A stretch of 34,621 nucleotides of DNA from Parasporobacterium sp. (GCA_017515535.1 JAFWFQ010000007.1:1-34621), one strand, 5' to 3'; numbered from the stretch's first letter, positions 24,601 to 31,965 are shown. Numbers and translations: made by a program. Notes: generated by a model not told the origin, from the letters alone.

Positions 24601-25393
24601 CAAAGTTGTCATATTCGATTTTTCCGTGGGCTTCGATCACCAGACCTTTTTTCAGTTGGTCCGGAAGCTCCTCATCCCCTTCTTTCAGGAACATTTTCAG
24701 GGAAATACTGTCTTTGTTGTCAGTAATCGAGATTTTAAAGATCTTAAAACCCGTCTTTGTCTCCGTCAGTTCTGTATCGAAGATCTCACCCCGGATAATA
24801 CAATCCTTCATTTCTCCAATAATATCCCGGAGTTCTGTCGCCGTGCCGCTAAAAGTCCGTCCGTAAAGCATTCCCGGATCCGGTCCTTTCTTTTTCGCGG
24901 TATATCTCTTTTTCCGATTGCCTTTTCCGCCTCCTCCCGGAGCATAAGCGGATTTTTTTGCAGCAGAAGAACTCCCGGAAGAAATCTCCGGGACGGAAAC
25001 ATATTCATACTCGTAATCATCAGAATAAAAGGCTTCCGGCGGTTCAGGAGCCGGTTCCGCAGAGACTTCCGGAACAGGCTCATCAAAGGCTTCCTGAGCC
25101 GGTTCCGCTACAATTTCCGAAGCAGGCATTACCTGCGTTTCCGCCGCCGGAACAGGTTCCGGTGCTGACAAAACAAAACGGACCGGGAGTGCATGGTTTA
25201 AGACCTGCGAAGAGATCTCCTCCTGCATTTTTTCAAGAAAGGCCGGTGCGACAGACTCCGCGCCACGGACTTTAATACGCATAAAATTACCGCTTTTTAC
25301 TAAGGAGACAGCCTCGACCTGTACCTCCTCAAACAAAAAGCGGATATCACTATGAACCCGAAGAGTCGGGAATGTTTCAAAAAACGTTTTCAA
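21605..25393 (-). CDS. polC: DNA polymerase III PolC-type alpha subunit lacking the exonuclease domain
   Basis: The replicative DNA polymerase of low-GC Gram-positives, here 1262 residues against roughly 1430-1470 usually. Domains in order: N-terminal domain (1-75); Pro/Glu/Ala-rich linker (76-170); OB domain (about 178-280); PHP domain with HLHTRYSDMDATT (298-310), AITDHGVVQG and YGVEGYVVDD (357-366); then polymerase with zinc ligands C720, C723, C749, C752, GSRGSVGSS (692-700) and catalytic PDIDLNFSG (777-785). The DnaQ-like exonuclease normally inserted after GVEGY is absent. A charged 46-residue linker (367-412) takes its place before YHHIIILAKN. The start is TTG at 25393 with GAGG 11 bases upstream. 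Confidence 0.96.
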   Translation of the reverse strand: MKTFFETFPTLRVHSDIRFLFEEVQVEAVSLVKSGNFMRIKVRGAESVAPAFLEKMQEEISSQVLNHALPVRFVLSAPEPVPAAETQVMPASEIVAEPAQEAFDEPVPEVSAEPAPEPPEAFYSDDYEYEYVSVPEISSGSSSAAKKSAYAPGGGGKGNRKKRYTAKKKGPDPGMLYGRTFSGTATELRDIIGEMKDCIIRGEIFDTELTETKTGFKIFKISITDNKDSISLKMFLKEGDEELPDQLKKGLVIEAHGKIEYDNFEGEVMMTRVGWIRIIKEPLSSRMDHAEKKRVELHLHTRYSDMDATTNIEKLIDRASKWGHTALAITDHGVVQGFIDAFHKVQGMGENAPKIIYGVEGYVVDDLDFPVDRNPESKEDIELRRESAIPDEHPRLPDPDEEEAITRVKKKKYHHIIILAKNEVGRQNLYRLISYSHINYFSRRPRIPKSVLNRYREGLILGSACVMGELYDALLAGESEARIKELVDYYDYLEIQPIGNNYFLVWNYEKGQTKGYYMKSVEEIQEMNRRVYELGQKYGKKVVATGDVHFLDPEDEVYRRIILDSQKYPDADEQAPLYFRTTEEMLAEFSYLGDEIAKEIVIDNTNEIADMIEYIEPVRPDKCPPVIENSDENLRSICYETAHSLYGPDLPQIVVDRLEKELNSIISNGYSVMYIIARELVQKSVSDGYLVGSRGSVGSSLAATFSGITEVNPLKPHYRCPNCFYSDFDSDEVNAYAGGAGCDMPDKNCPVCGTPLVKDGFDIPFETFLGFKGDKEPDIDLNFSGEYQSNAHDYTEVIFGKGHTFRAGTISTLQDKTVYGYVKGYYERHNQAIRKCEMTRIINGCTGVKRSTGQHPGGIVVLPHGEEIYSFTPVQFPANDAGKHTVTTHFEYHSIDHNLLKLDILGHDDPTMIRMLEDLTGFDAKQIRLDDPSVMKLFDGTEILGVTPEDIDRPLGTLGVPEFGTDFVMQMLLDTKPKNFSDLVRIAGLSHGTDVWLDNAEKLVKEGTATLSTCICTRDDIMTYLINKGVEPSMAFDIMENVRKGKVASGKAKKWPEWEKSMKECDVPDWYLWSCTKIQYMFPKAHAVAYVMMAYRIAYYKIFYPLEYYAAFFSIRASSFDYEKMCQGKEHLLEEMEIIKARIARGEQTPKDEDLLKYMYNVLEMYARGFEFTPIDIYQAGASRFKIVDGKLMPSLESIDGMGGKAAASLESEAKRERFTSREDLKVRAKISSTLAEKLYQLGLLGSLPESSQMSIMDYFRL

Positions 25394-25424
25394 TTAGTAT
25401 TCATCCTCAATCAAGCTTAATCAC

Positions 25425-25455
25425 AATAAAAGCCCCCGGAATTTGTCCTCCGGGG
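25425..25455 (-). terminator. Terminator of the phosphocholine operon
   Basis: On the minus strand CCCCGGA (25449-25455) pairs with TCCGGGG (25434-25440) over an eight-base loop, followed by GCTTTTATT. Only about 35 bases remain before the polC start, and I see no convincing polC promoter there, so some read-through is likely. Confidence 0.75.
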
Positions 25456-25502
25456 ACCTCTATAGTTTATCGGAAAATGGTGTTTCTTTCAAGTGCCTGA
25501 TT

Positions 25503-26372
25503 TCAGGAAAGACACATGGCCTTTCCTTCCCTGTAAAGAAAACGGTACGGAATCCCCTTACAGGTAAACGTAAAGCCTTCCGAAATACCCTCTTTATTTT
25601 TCAAAGCCCTGACACAGACAAGATCCGCCTCCCCTGCATTCAGTTCTTTTGCGCACTGTTTGAGCAGCCGGGATCTTGTATCGTCCTTGTAGCTCGGATC
25701 AAAGAGACGGAGTTCATCCAATGTATCAAACTCAAAGATCATATCCGGTTCATACTTCCGGATCTTCATCTTCAATGTATCAAGATGATCCAGAAAGATA
25801 GATTCCCAGAGTTTTCCTTTTGTAGCCGGAAGATCATAATCCCGATCAAGGATCTTCAGGAATTCCCGGCTGAATTCCCCGCTCCAGAAGGTATGACCAA
25901 GCATATACCATGCGTTCTCCCCTCCGATGGTAACAGAGCGGATATATCCTTCCTCATCTGCCTCCATACACCATTCTGAAGTCGGGCCATCGGAATAGAC
26001 CGCCGCATAATAAGCCTCAGGGACCTCCTTTTCGAACGGATTCCTCGCAAAATAGTTGTCCGATGAGCAAAGGAATGTATTGCAAATCACATCTTTTGCC
26101 GCAAAGATGGAACTGTTGTTATTCCTTACCTGAAACTCCGGATTATGGATCAGCACAATACCGAATTTATCCTTCAAGTATTCAAATTGCTCCGCCTTGT
26201 ATCCCGTTACGATATAGATCACCGGGACCCCGGCTTCTTTCAGCTGGCGGATCTGACGCTCGATCAGGATTTCCCCCCTGACCTCGATCAGAGCTTTATG
26301 AGTCTCATATGAAAGGGGTGCGAAGCGGCTGGAAGTTCCCGCCGCCATGATCACCGCATTATCTACTTTCAA
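25503..26372 (-). CDS. licC: CTP:phosphocholine cytidylyltransferase-like protein with truncated kinase remnant
   Basis: A 289-residue sugar-phosphate nucleotidyltransferase-fold protein of the LicC type, expected to make CDP-choline from phosphocholine and CTP. Signatures are MAAGTSSRFAPLSYETHKALIEV (split: MAAGTSSRF, then the lysine of HKALIEV), ILIERQIRQLKEAGV and CSSDNYF for the metal/nucleotide site. After about residue 228 there are 60 residues that align with the start of the kinase lobe in the 27995-29776 protein (here GISEGFTFTCKG and YRFLYREG, there GMTNRSFLFRCG and RYIMRIPG), then a stop. The start is TTG at 26372 with GGAGG seven bases upstream. Last gene of the operon. Confidence 0.82.
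   Translation of the reverse strand: MKVDNAVIMAAGTSSRFAPLSYETHKALIEVRGEILIERQIRQLKEAGVPVIYIVTGYKAEQFEYLKDKFGIVLIHNPEFQVRNNNSSIFAAKDVICNTFLCSSDNYFARNPFEKEVPEAYYAAVYSDGPTSEWCMEADEEGYIRSVTIGGENAWYMLGHTFWSGEFSREFLKILDRDYDLPATKGKLWESIFLDHLDTLKMKIRKYEPDMIFEFDTLDELRLFDPSYKDDTRSRLLKQCAKELNAGEADLVCVRALKNKEGISEGFTFTCKGIPYRFLYREGKAMCLS
26226..26276. repeat. 51-base segment nearly identical to 29441-29491
   Basis: The two cytidylyltransferase genes share 51 bases with four mismatches, including 28 identical bases at the start of the segment (26226-26253 and 29441-29468). It encodes the ILIERxIRQLKEAGV helix. The rest of the two genes is far more diverged at DNA level. Confidence 0.85.
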
Positions 26373-26420
26373 AAAGCTGCCTCCTGTTTCATCTAAGTAA
26401 GTCGGTTCTGAATCACCTGT

Positions 26421-27998
26421 TTATGCTTCCGCTTCCACGCTTTCTGTACTTTCCGCGCATTCCTTCAGCTTCTTGCCTTTCAGCTCTTTCATATACTTCT
26501 TCGCGTCTTTCAGGAACGCCCATATCATCAGGATCATGATCAGTCCTATCGGGAAGGCCGATATAATACTGACCGACTGGATATTGTTCATCGAGCTTTC
26601 CGAGAAGACCAGTGCGATCGGAAGTACGATCAGAAGGATACACCAAAGGAAGGTGATCGGTTTTGCCGGCTTCTCCTCTTCTCCAAGCCTCTTATAGCTG
26701 TAAGAAGCGGCCGTATAGGCAATGGAGTCGAAACTTGTCGCATAGAAGGCGATCATCGTAAGCAGAACCAGTACAAGGATCACCGGTGCGATCGGCATCG
26801 TATCAATAATATTCAATATCAGGCCATATAGGTCTCCGTTCGCCTGGTACTGCGCGATAAAATCCGCTGCATGTGCCGACTGAAGTCCGAGGGAATAGTT
26901 CCCGAGGATGATAAAGCTTACGATCGTTGAGCCAACACCAAAGATATAACCGCCGAGGACTGTCTGACGGATCGTTCTTCCCTTGGAGATATTTCCGATA
27001 AAGAACGGAGCCGCAATACACCAGACCATCCAGTATGCCCAATAATAGATCGTCCAATCCTGCGGGAAGTTGTTCGTCCTCATCGGATCGGCATACGTTG
27101 ATAGTCCGACAAAGTTTTGGAACATCTTGCCCAGAGACTGGAATCCGTTTTCAATAATAAACCGTCCCTGTCCGCCGATCAGAAGAACTATGATCAGAAG
27201 TCCGAAGAACAGGTAAATACAAAGCTTTGCAAGAAAGCTGATCCCTTTAAATCCGTGAAGGACCGCATAAGTATAAACCGCACAAGTGATCAGAAGTATA
27301 ATGATCGTAACGACGGTACGGCTTAAAGAGATCCCGAACAGTTTTACAATAATTCCGGCCATGAGCGGAGTCGCGACACTGAAGGTCGTTGCTGTTCCGG
27401 CGAGAAGTGCAAAGAGCGCGAACAGGTCGATAATTCTTCCGAGCAGTCCATCCGCATGTTTTCCGATGACCGGTCTGCAGGCTTCGGAATACCTCTGTCG
27501 GTTCCGCTTTCTGACATGAAGCATAAAGCCAAAGGCGACTGCTAAAACAAGATAAAAGGCCCAGGGGATAAAGCTCCAGTGGAAAAGCGGGAAAACGCCG
27601 GCCCACTCCTCTACGCTTCCTCCGAGTTCCGCGATATGCGGGTTGTCCGCATACATGACCCACTCAGAGAACGAATAGAAAAGGATATCCGCGGCAAGAC
27701 CGCAGGTAAACATCATGCATCCCCAGGTAAAGAACGAGTATTTCGGCTTTTCGCCCGGCTCTCCGAGTACGATGTTTCCGTATTTGGAAAGGGCCAGGAA
27801 TAAGGATACTATAAGGACTCCGGCACCGATGATCAGATAATAGATCCCCATCGTATCTCCGAAGAAAAACCGGACTTTACTGATAATATTGTTTGAGCCA
27901 TCCGGAAAGATAAATAAGAGAACTGCAAGAGCCATGATCAGGATAAACGGTGTTAAGGTCAATAACCAGTCGATCCTTCCCTTACTTGTTGTATTCAT
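26421..27998 (-). CDS. BCCT-family transporter, probably choline
   Basis: A 525-residue polytopic membrane protein of the betaine/choline/carnitine transporter family, with about 12 hydrophobic segments. The family core segment is DWTIYYWAYWMVWCIAAPFF followed by IGNISKGRTIRQTVLGG, and the late FYATSFDSIAYTAAS segment is also typical. The Gly-rich helix usually written GMGIG with WGVAEP is here MMFTCGLAADILFYSFSEW, closer in spirit to carnitine/butyrobetaine exchangers. Its place between two choline-activating genes makes choline the likely substrate, replacing LicB of other lic operons. The ATG overlaps the fusion gene's stop codon by four bases (ATGA). The tail is acidic. Confidence 0.88.
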   Translation of the reverse strand: MNTTSKGRIDWLLTLTPFILIMALAVLLFIFPDGSNNIISKVRFFFGDTMGIYYLIIGAGVLIVSLFLALSKYGNIVLGEPGEKPKYSFFTWGCMMFTCGLAADILFYSFSEWVMYADNPHIAELGGSVEEWAGVFPLFHWSFIPWAFYLVLAVAFGFMLHVRKRNRQRYSEACRPVIGKHADGLLGRIIDLFALFALLAGTATTFSVATPLMAGIIVKLFGISLSRTVVTIIILLITCAVYTYAVLHGFKGISFLAKLCIYLFFGLLIIVLLIGGQGRFIIENGFQSLGKMFQNFVGLSTYADPMRTNNFPQDWTIYYWAYWMVWCIAAPFFIGNISKGRTIRQTVLGGYIFGVGSTIVSFIILGNYSLGLQSAHAADFIAQYQANGDLYGLILNIIDTMPIAPVILVLVLLTMIAFYATSFDSIAYTAASYSYKRLGEEEKPAKPITFLWCILLIVLPIALVFSESSMNNIQSVSIISAFPIGLIMILMIWAFLKDAKKYMKELKGKKLKECAESTESVEAEA

Positions 27999-29776
27999 GC
28001 TTTTCTTTCCTCCTTTTTTTCTTCCTCGATCCGTTCTGCAGCAAGCTTATAAAAGTCTTTTGCGTAACGGTATTGTCTTAACGAATATTCTCCGAATTCC
28101 ACGCCCATGGTCTTTTTGTATTCACACCAGTTGCTCCACAGGAATCCGCAGATTGCGATATAGCAGTAGATCATCGTCCGGACTCCCTCCGGACACCCTT
28201 CCGTATAATACGCGTCAATCAGTGCATCCATTTGTTTTCTGTCATAAAGGGCATAGATCCCGAACATCGCGATATCGACGTCCGGATCCTGCATTCCTGC
28301 ATATTCCCAGTCGATCAGGATGATCTGCTCTTCTCCCTTTTCATTCTTATAGAAAAGAACATTATCCTGGTTTGCATCGATATGACATAAAACCTCGCTT
28401 TTTTTATGTGCATCGATATAGTCTTTTAATGACTCGATCTTCTGCTTTGTTTTCTCGTAATCCCGGTACATCGACGGGGTCTTTCCCCGTAAATCCTCAT
28501 AAAACTGAATCAGGTGATAGATATCAAAGCTGTGGTCGGCACTGAGTTTCAGTTCATGAAGACTGCGAACCTTCGCCATCGTTTTCCGGACATCTTCCGG
28601 ATCAAGCGAATCACAGACCCTTGAATTCTCTACAAACTCCGTGATCTTATACCCGCTTTCCGGATCGATATAAACGATCGGATCGCAGATCCCGGTTTTC
28701 TTTACCAGTTCGTAAACACCGGCTTCTTCCTTCCGGTTGATCAGCTTATCGGTCCCCTCTCCCGGAATCCGCATAATGTATCGTTTTTCTCCACAGCGGA
28801 ACAGGAAGGAACGATTCGTCATTCCTTTCTTTAAAACGGTGATATCCCGGATCTCATCCACGGAAACCGAAAGTGCCTTTGCCGCTGTTTCGATCGCGTC
28901 AGATTTTAAGTGGTTCGAGTCGCTGTCGATCTCACGGAGCTGTTCGTAAGTATCGATCATGATCGCCTCTTCCGGATCGAAGACCCTTGCTTCTACGATC
29001 ATCCGGTCTTTCTCATAAAGGACTTCCTCCCAGAACGACTCATCATAAAAGGATTCTTTGGAGTACTTCTGAACGGTCCGCTTTACCGCCTCTGCTTCCC
29101 CGCCGGTCAGATAAGCGATCCCGACCATCTCGTTTCCGGAATCTTTCTGGTTTCGTCTTACCAGTTCCATCTTCCGGTTGACCCGGACATCGCTCGAAGG
29201 ATCCGGCTGACTGCTGACCGAATACCAGGAATACAGTTCCCTCTCACGGAACGGATTATCCCTGCACCAGATATCACAAGGAAGAATATAGGTATTGTCG
29301 ATTATTTCGGAAACAAGTGCGAGAGAATGGAGATTGTTATAGGAAGCGTAAGACGGATTTACGACCAGTTCAACCCCGAATTCATCGATCAGATAATCAA
29401 ACTGCTCTTTCATAAATCCGACAACGACCGTAATATCCCTGACCCCGGCTTCTTTCAGCTGGCGGATCAGACGTTCGATCAGGATCTCGCCCTTCACTTC
29501 TATAAAAGCCTTCGGAACTTCAAGATTGATCGGAACCATCCGCATTCCGAATCCGGCAGCCAGGATGATCGCATTTTTCGGTTTATGCTGCTTGATCTCC
29601 TGTTTTGCTTTTTTTGTTACTTTCAGAGAATCATCAACATAGCCTTCGCGCTTTAAAGAGGCAATAGACTTATTCACGATACCAAGGGAATGACCGATCA
29701 GTTCCGCGATCTTTCTCTGGTTCGTAGAGACTTCTCTGCATAATTCGTTCAGAATATCCGCTTCTTGTTTGTTCAT
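27995..29776 (-). CDS. Trifunctional fusion: winged-helix regulator, CTP:phosphocholine cytidylyltransferase, choline kinase
   Basis: A 593-residue protein with three parts. Residues 1-65 are a winged helix-turn-helix (ILNELCREVSTNQRKIAELI, then a recognition helix near GIVNKSIASLKREGYV). Residues 68-288 are a LicC-type nucleotidyltransferase (ILAAGFGMRMVP, KAFIEVKGEILIER, CDIWCRDNPF). Residues 293-593 are a LicA-type choline kinase of the APH fold (GMTNRSFLFRCG, catalytic CHIDANQDN, metal-binding IDWEYAG). It should phosphorylate choline and activate it as CDP-choline while possibly controlling its own operon. The ATG at 29776 has AGGAG seven bases upstream; an ATG at 29782 lies too close to it. 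Ethanolamine is an alternative substrate. Confidence 0.88.
   Translation of the reverse strand: MNKQEADILNELCREVSTNQRKIAELIGHSLGIVNKSIASLKREGYVDDSLKVTKKAKQEIKQHKPKNAIILAAGFGMRMVPINLEVPKAFIEVKGEILIERLIRQLKEAGVRDITVVVGFMKEQFDYLIDEFGVELVVNPSYASYNNLHSLALVSEIIDNTYILPCDIWCRDNPFRERELYSWYSVSSQPDPSSDVRVNRKMELVRRNQKDSGNEMVGIAYLTGGEAEAVKRTVQKYSKESFYDESFWEEVLYEKDRMIVEARVFDPEEAIMIDTYEQLREIDSDSNHLKSDAIETAAKALSVSVDEIRDITVLKKGMTNRSFLFRCGEKRYIMRIPGEGTDKLINRKEEAGVYELVKKTGICDPIVYIDPESGYKITEFVENSRVCDSLDPEDVRKTMAKVRSLHELKLSADHSFDIYHLIQFYEDLRGKTPSMYRDYEKTKQKIESLKDYIDAHKKSEVLCHIDANQDNVLFYKNEKGEEQIILIDWEYAGMQDPDVDIAMFGIYALYDRKQMDALIDAYYTEGCPEGVRTMIYCYIAICGFLWSNWCEYKKTMGVEFGEYSLRQYRYAKDFYKLAAERIEEEKKEERKA
29441..29491. 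repeat. 51-base segment nearly identical to 26226-26276
   Basis: Partner copy of the segment in the downstream cytidylyltransferase gene; 28 bases are identical without a break and four differences fall in the rest. It marks either a young duplication or gene conversion between the two cytidylyltransferase domains. Confidence 0.85.
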
Positions 29777-29782
29777 GTACAT
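29769..29782. promoter_or_regulatory. Second operator-like site over the start codon of the fusion gene
   Basis: On the minus strand ATGTACATGAACAA matches the palindrome at 29794-29807 in 12 of 14 positions. Its centre is 25 bases from the first, and it covers the chosen ATG. It could be a second, weaker binding site, or coincidence from the codons Met-Tyr-Met-Asn. Confidence 0.4.
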
Positions 29783-29793
29783 ACTCCTATCGA

Positions 29794-29807
29794 ATGTTCA
29801 TGAACAT
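29794..29807. promoter_or_regulatory. Palindromic candidate operator of the phosphocholine operon
   Basis: A perfect 14-base palindrome, ATGTTCATGAACAT, directly abutting the downstream side of the -10 box and covering the predicted transcription start. This is a classical repressor position. The first gene encodes a winged-helix domain, so autoregulation is the simplest reading. Confidence 0.7.
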
Positions 29808-29836
29808 ATTTTCCTACAAACAGCCGGTTTTGTCAA
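29808..29836 (-). promoter_or_regulatory. Promoter of the phosphocholine operon
   Basis: A perfect TTGACA (29831-29836), a 17-base spacer and GAAAAT (29808-29813, four of six). A consensus -35 with a weaker -10 flanked by the palindrome suggests regulated initiation. Confidence 0.7.
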
Positions 29837-29868
29837 GGGTTATCTCGTTTGATCAGACGATATTATGG

Positions 29869-29899
29869 CAAAAAAATGCCGGCGCAGCTGCGCCGACAT
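29869..29899 (-). terminator. Terminator of the 29920-31905 gene
   Basis: A 12-pair stem (29876-29887 with 29888-29899, one G-U pair; the central AGCT forms the loop) followed by seven T on the minus strand. It is GC-rich and strong, and separates the wall-protein gene from the phosphocholine operon. Confidence 0.9.
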
Positions 29900-29919
29900 C
29901 TTGTTTCTTATCTAATCAT

Positions 29920-31905
29920 CTACTGTTCCCAGTATCCTCTGGCATTGAACTTGTAATAGTGGTCATTTATTTTTGTGGTCTGGTTTTTCGCGTACCAGCC
30001 GGACGTATCGCCGAACCACCATCCGGCATTATCCTTCTTCCAGGAGCCGATTGGCTTATAGGTCCATGCTCCGCTCTTTGAGAACCAGTAACCGCCGTAC
30101 CATTCATTCGCCGCCATCGCACCGGTCGACTTAAAGTAATACCATTTTCCGCCGATCGATTTCCAGCCGGTCACCATTGCACCGTTCGCCTGGAGATAAT
30201 ACCATCCGGATCCGGTTGCAAGCCATCCGGTCTTCATCTTTCCGTTTGTGTCCAGATAGAACCAGGAGCCTCCTGACTTGACCCAGCCGGTCTGCATGAT
30301 TCCTTCCGAATCCATATAATACCAGCTGTTATTATTCTTGAGCCATCCGGTATGCATTGCGCCGTCCGGATCAAAGAAATACCAGTGTCCGCTTCCCGCG
30401 GCCCATCCGGTCATCATCCTTCCTTCCCAGTCCATGCAGTACCATTTCCCGTTCACTTTGACCCAGCCGATCTGCATGATTCCTTCTGAATCCATATAAT
30501 ACCAGCTCGTTCCGACTTTCTGCCAGCCTTTTGTCATCCTTCCCTTGGCATCCATATAATACCAGTTGCCGCTGGAAATGACCCAGCCGGTCATCATGAT
30601 CCCGTCCGCACAGATATAATACCAGTCTGAACCGTCATTGACCCAGCCGGTCTGCATTGCTCCGGAAGCGTCCATATAATACCATTTGTTTTTATATTTC
30701 AGCCAACCGGTCACAAATTTTCCGTTGATGTCATTGTAGTACCATTCATCATTCGCCGCGTACCAGCCGGACTTCGTATAGACGCCTGTCGCCGGATTTC
30801 CGCTGATCCTGAATTTGACCTGCGGATAATCCTTCGGTCCGGCGACCGTATAGTTTCCGATCACGTCTGTGCACTTCAGGTATTCAAAATAATAGGTTCC
30901 GTCTACAAAGGAATTCGTGATCGGGATCGAAGCGGTATAAACTCCGTCACCGGTCTTCGTAAAATAGTTCAATCCGCTGTAGAAGCTGCCGTTACGGAAG
31001 GTCATATATGTGCTGAGCGGTCCGCTTGCGAGATCATTTTCATCGTTCACCGTAAGAGTCACGTTAACGGTATCGCCCACGGTCGCTGAAGTTTGGTCAA
31101 TAGATAAGCCGGTAATTACCGGATCGTCAATATCCCCGGAAGCACCTTCAACGTGGAACTTCAGTTTCGGGAAAAAGGAAGCCCCTGACCATTCCGCAAG
31201 GTTTCCGACAGTATCTTCGATATGGAGCTTTTCAAACACATAATCTCCGTTAACATAGGTATCCGGAATGATCTGATACGAGGAGTAAAGCATATCACCT
31301 TCTTTTTGAAAATGGAACGGCAGGCTAAGATGCTCCCCGTTTTTCAAATAGAGATAAAAATAATCATTATCCATATTCAGTTCATGTGAATCCTGGATCT
31401 GGAGCGTGATCTTGACCTTGTCACCCGGATGGACTGTCTCCATAGAAACGAACGTATCAATAACCTCCGGCGGATCGTCATCCGTCGTTCCGCCCGAGAC
31501 CTGAAAACGGATTCCCGGAAAGACATTCGGATCATAGGTTTCATATGTATTTCCGGCTGTGTCCTTCGCCGCAAAATAGCTCAGATAATACCATCCGTTG
31601 ACCAGCGTGGAAGGTACTTTATAAGAAGCCGTATAGACACCTTCCGACTTCTTGGAAAACACGATCGCGTCCGTGTAATAGTCATTATTTTTCATGTAAA
31701 GAACAACCTCGGCAACCCCGCTCGCGTCCGATACATTGCAAGTAAAGGTGATCGTGCTGCCGGGAGATACATTCGTTTTATCGAGACTGAGTCCGGTGAC
31801 CTTCGGCGGCTGATTGTCCGCAGCCTGAACAGAAAGAGGCAGCGCCGCAAGGAGGACAATAAGCCCGAAAACAATCGCGATTCCTTTTTTTAATCTTCTT
31901 TTCAT
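29920..31905 (-). CDS. Secreted protein with three Ig-like domains and choline-binding-type repeats
   Basis: A 661-residue secreted protein. A signal peptide (about 1-29: basic MKRRLKK, hydrophobic core, cleavage near VQAA) is followed by three related beta-sandwich repeats of about 105 residues (33-137, 144-254, 261-368), each with VxPGDxVxxTxxVxD-like and DTVGN-like motifs. Residues 375-661 hold about ten 20-21-residue repeats of the TGWxxxxxxWYYMDxxGxM type, the cell-wall/choline-binding family, and a Trp-rich end module (EWYGGYWFS to GYWEQ). There is no enzyme domain, so it is probably an adhesin or scaffold. The start ATG 31905 has AAGG nine bases upstream; ATG 31911 is possible. Confidence 0.88.
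   Translation of the reverse strand: MKRRLKKGIAIVFGLIVLLAALPLSVQAADNQPPKVTGLSLDKTNVSPGSTITFTCNVSDASGVAEVVLYMKNNDYYTDAIVFSKKSEGVYTASYKVPSTLVNGWYYLSYFAAKDTAGNTYETYDPNVFPGIRFQVSGGTTDDDPPEVIDTFVSMETVHPGDKVKITLQIQDSHELNMDNDYFYLYLKNGEHLSLPFHFQKEGDMLYSSYQIIPDTYVNGDYVFEKLHIEDTVGNLAEWSGASFFPKLKFHVEGASGDIDDPVITGLSIDQTSATVGDTVNVTLTVNDENDLASGPLSTYMTFRNGSFYSGLNYFTKTGDGVYTASIPITNSFVDGTYYFEYLKCTDVIGNYTVAGPKDYPQVKFRISGNPATGVYTKSGWYAANDEWYYNDINGKFVTGWLKYKNKWYYMDASGAMQTGWVNDGSDWYYICADGIMMTGWVISSGNWYYMDAKGRMTKGWQKVGTSWYYMDSEGIMQIGWVKVNGKWYCMDWEGRMMTGWAAGSGHWYFFDPDGAMHTGWLKNNNSWYYMDSEGIMQTGWVKSGGSWFYLDTNGKMKTGWLATGSGWYYLQANGAMVTGWKSIGGKWYYFKSTGAMAANEWYGGYWFSKSGAWTYKPIGSWKKDNAGWWFGDTSGWYAKNQTTKINDHYYKFNARGYWEQ
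29923..30777 (-). repeat. Choline-binding-type repeat region of the 29920-31905 protein
   Basis: Tandem units of about 60-63 bases, each coding for a GW-turn-WYYM-DG hairpin. Recurrent strings such as CATATAATACCA on the plus strand show the period. Individual units vary at third positions, so this is protein-level repeat conservation more than recent DNA expansion. Confidence 0.85.
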
Positions 31906-31936
31906 ATTCATGATCCTTTTTAAAAACTGATAATAT

Positions 31937-31965
31937 ATTTTACCTGCTGCGGAGCACTCCGTCAA
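31937..31965 (-). promoter_or_regulatory. Promoter of the Ig-like wall-protein gene
   Basis: TTGACG (31960-31965), 17 bases, TAAAAT (31937-31942). A second, perfect TTGACA lies at 31966-31971, directly upstream, making a tandem -35 (TTGACATTGACG). The leader is about 25 bases. Confidence 0.72.

Noticed and set aside
25394..25433. Dedicated polC promoter
   Set aside because: The short AT-rich stretch has only poor matches to -35 and -10 boxes; no pair with acceptable spacing stands out.
28910..29656. A 248-codon plus-strand reading frame opposite the choline fusion gene
   Set aside because: Shadow of the well-supported cytidylyltransferase domain; no start context.
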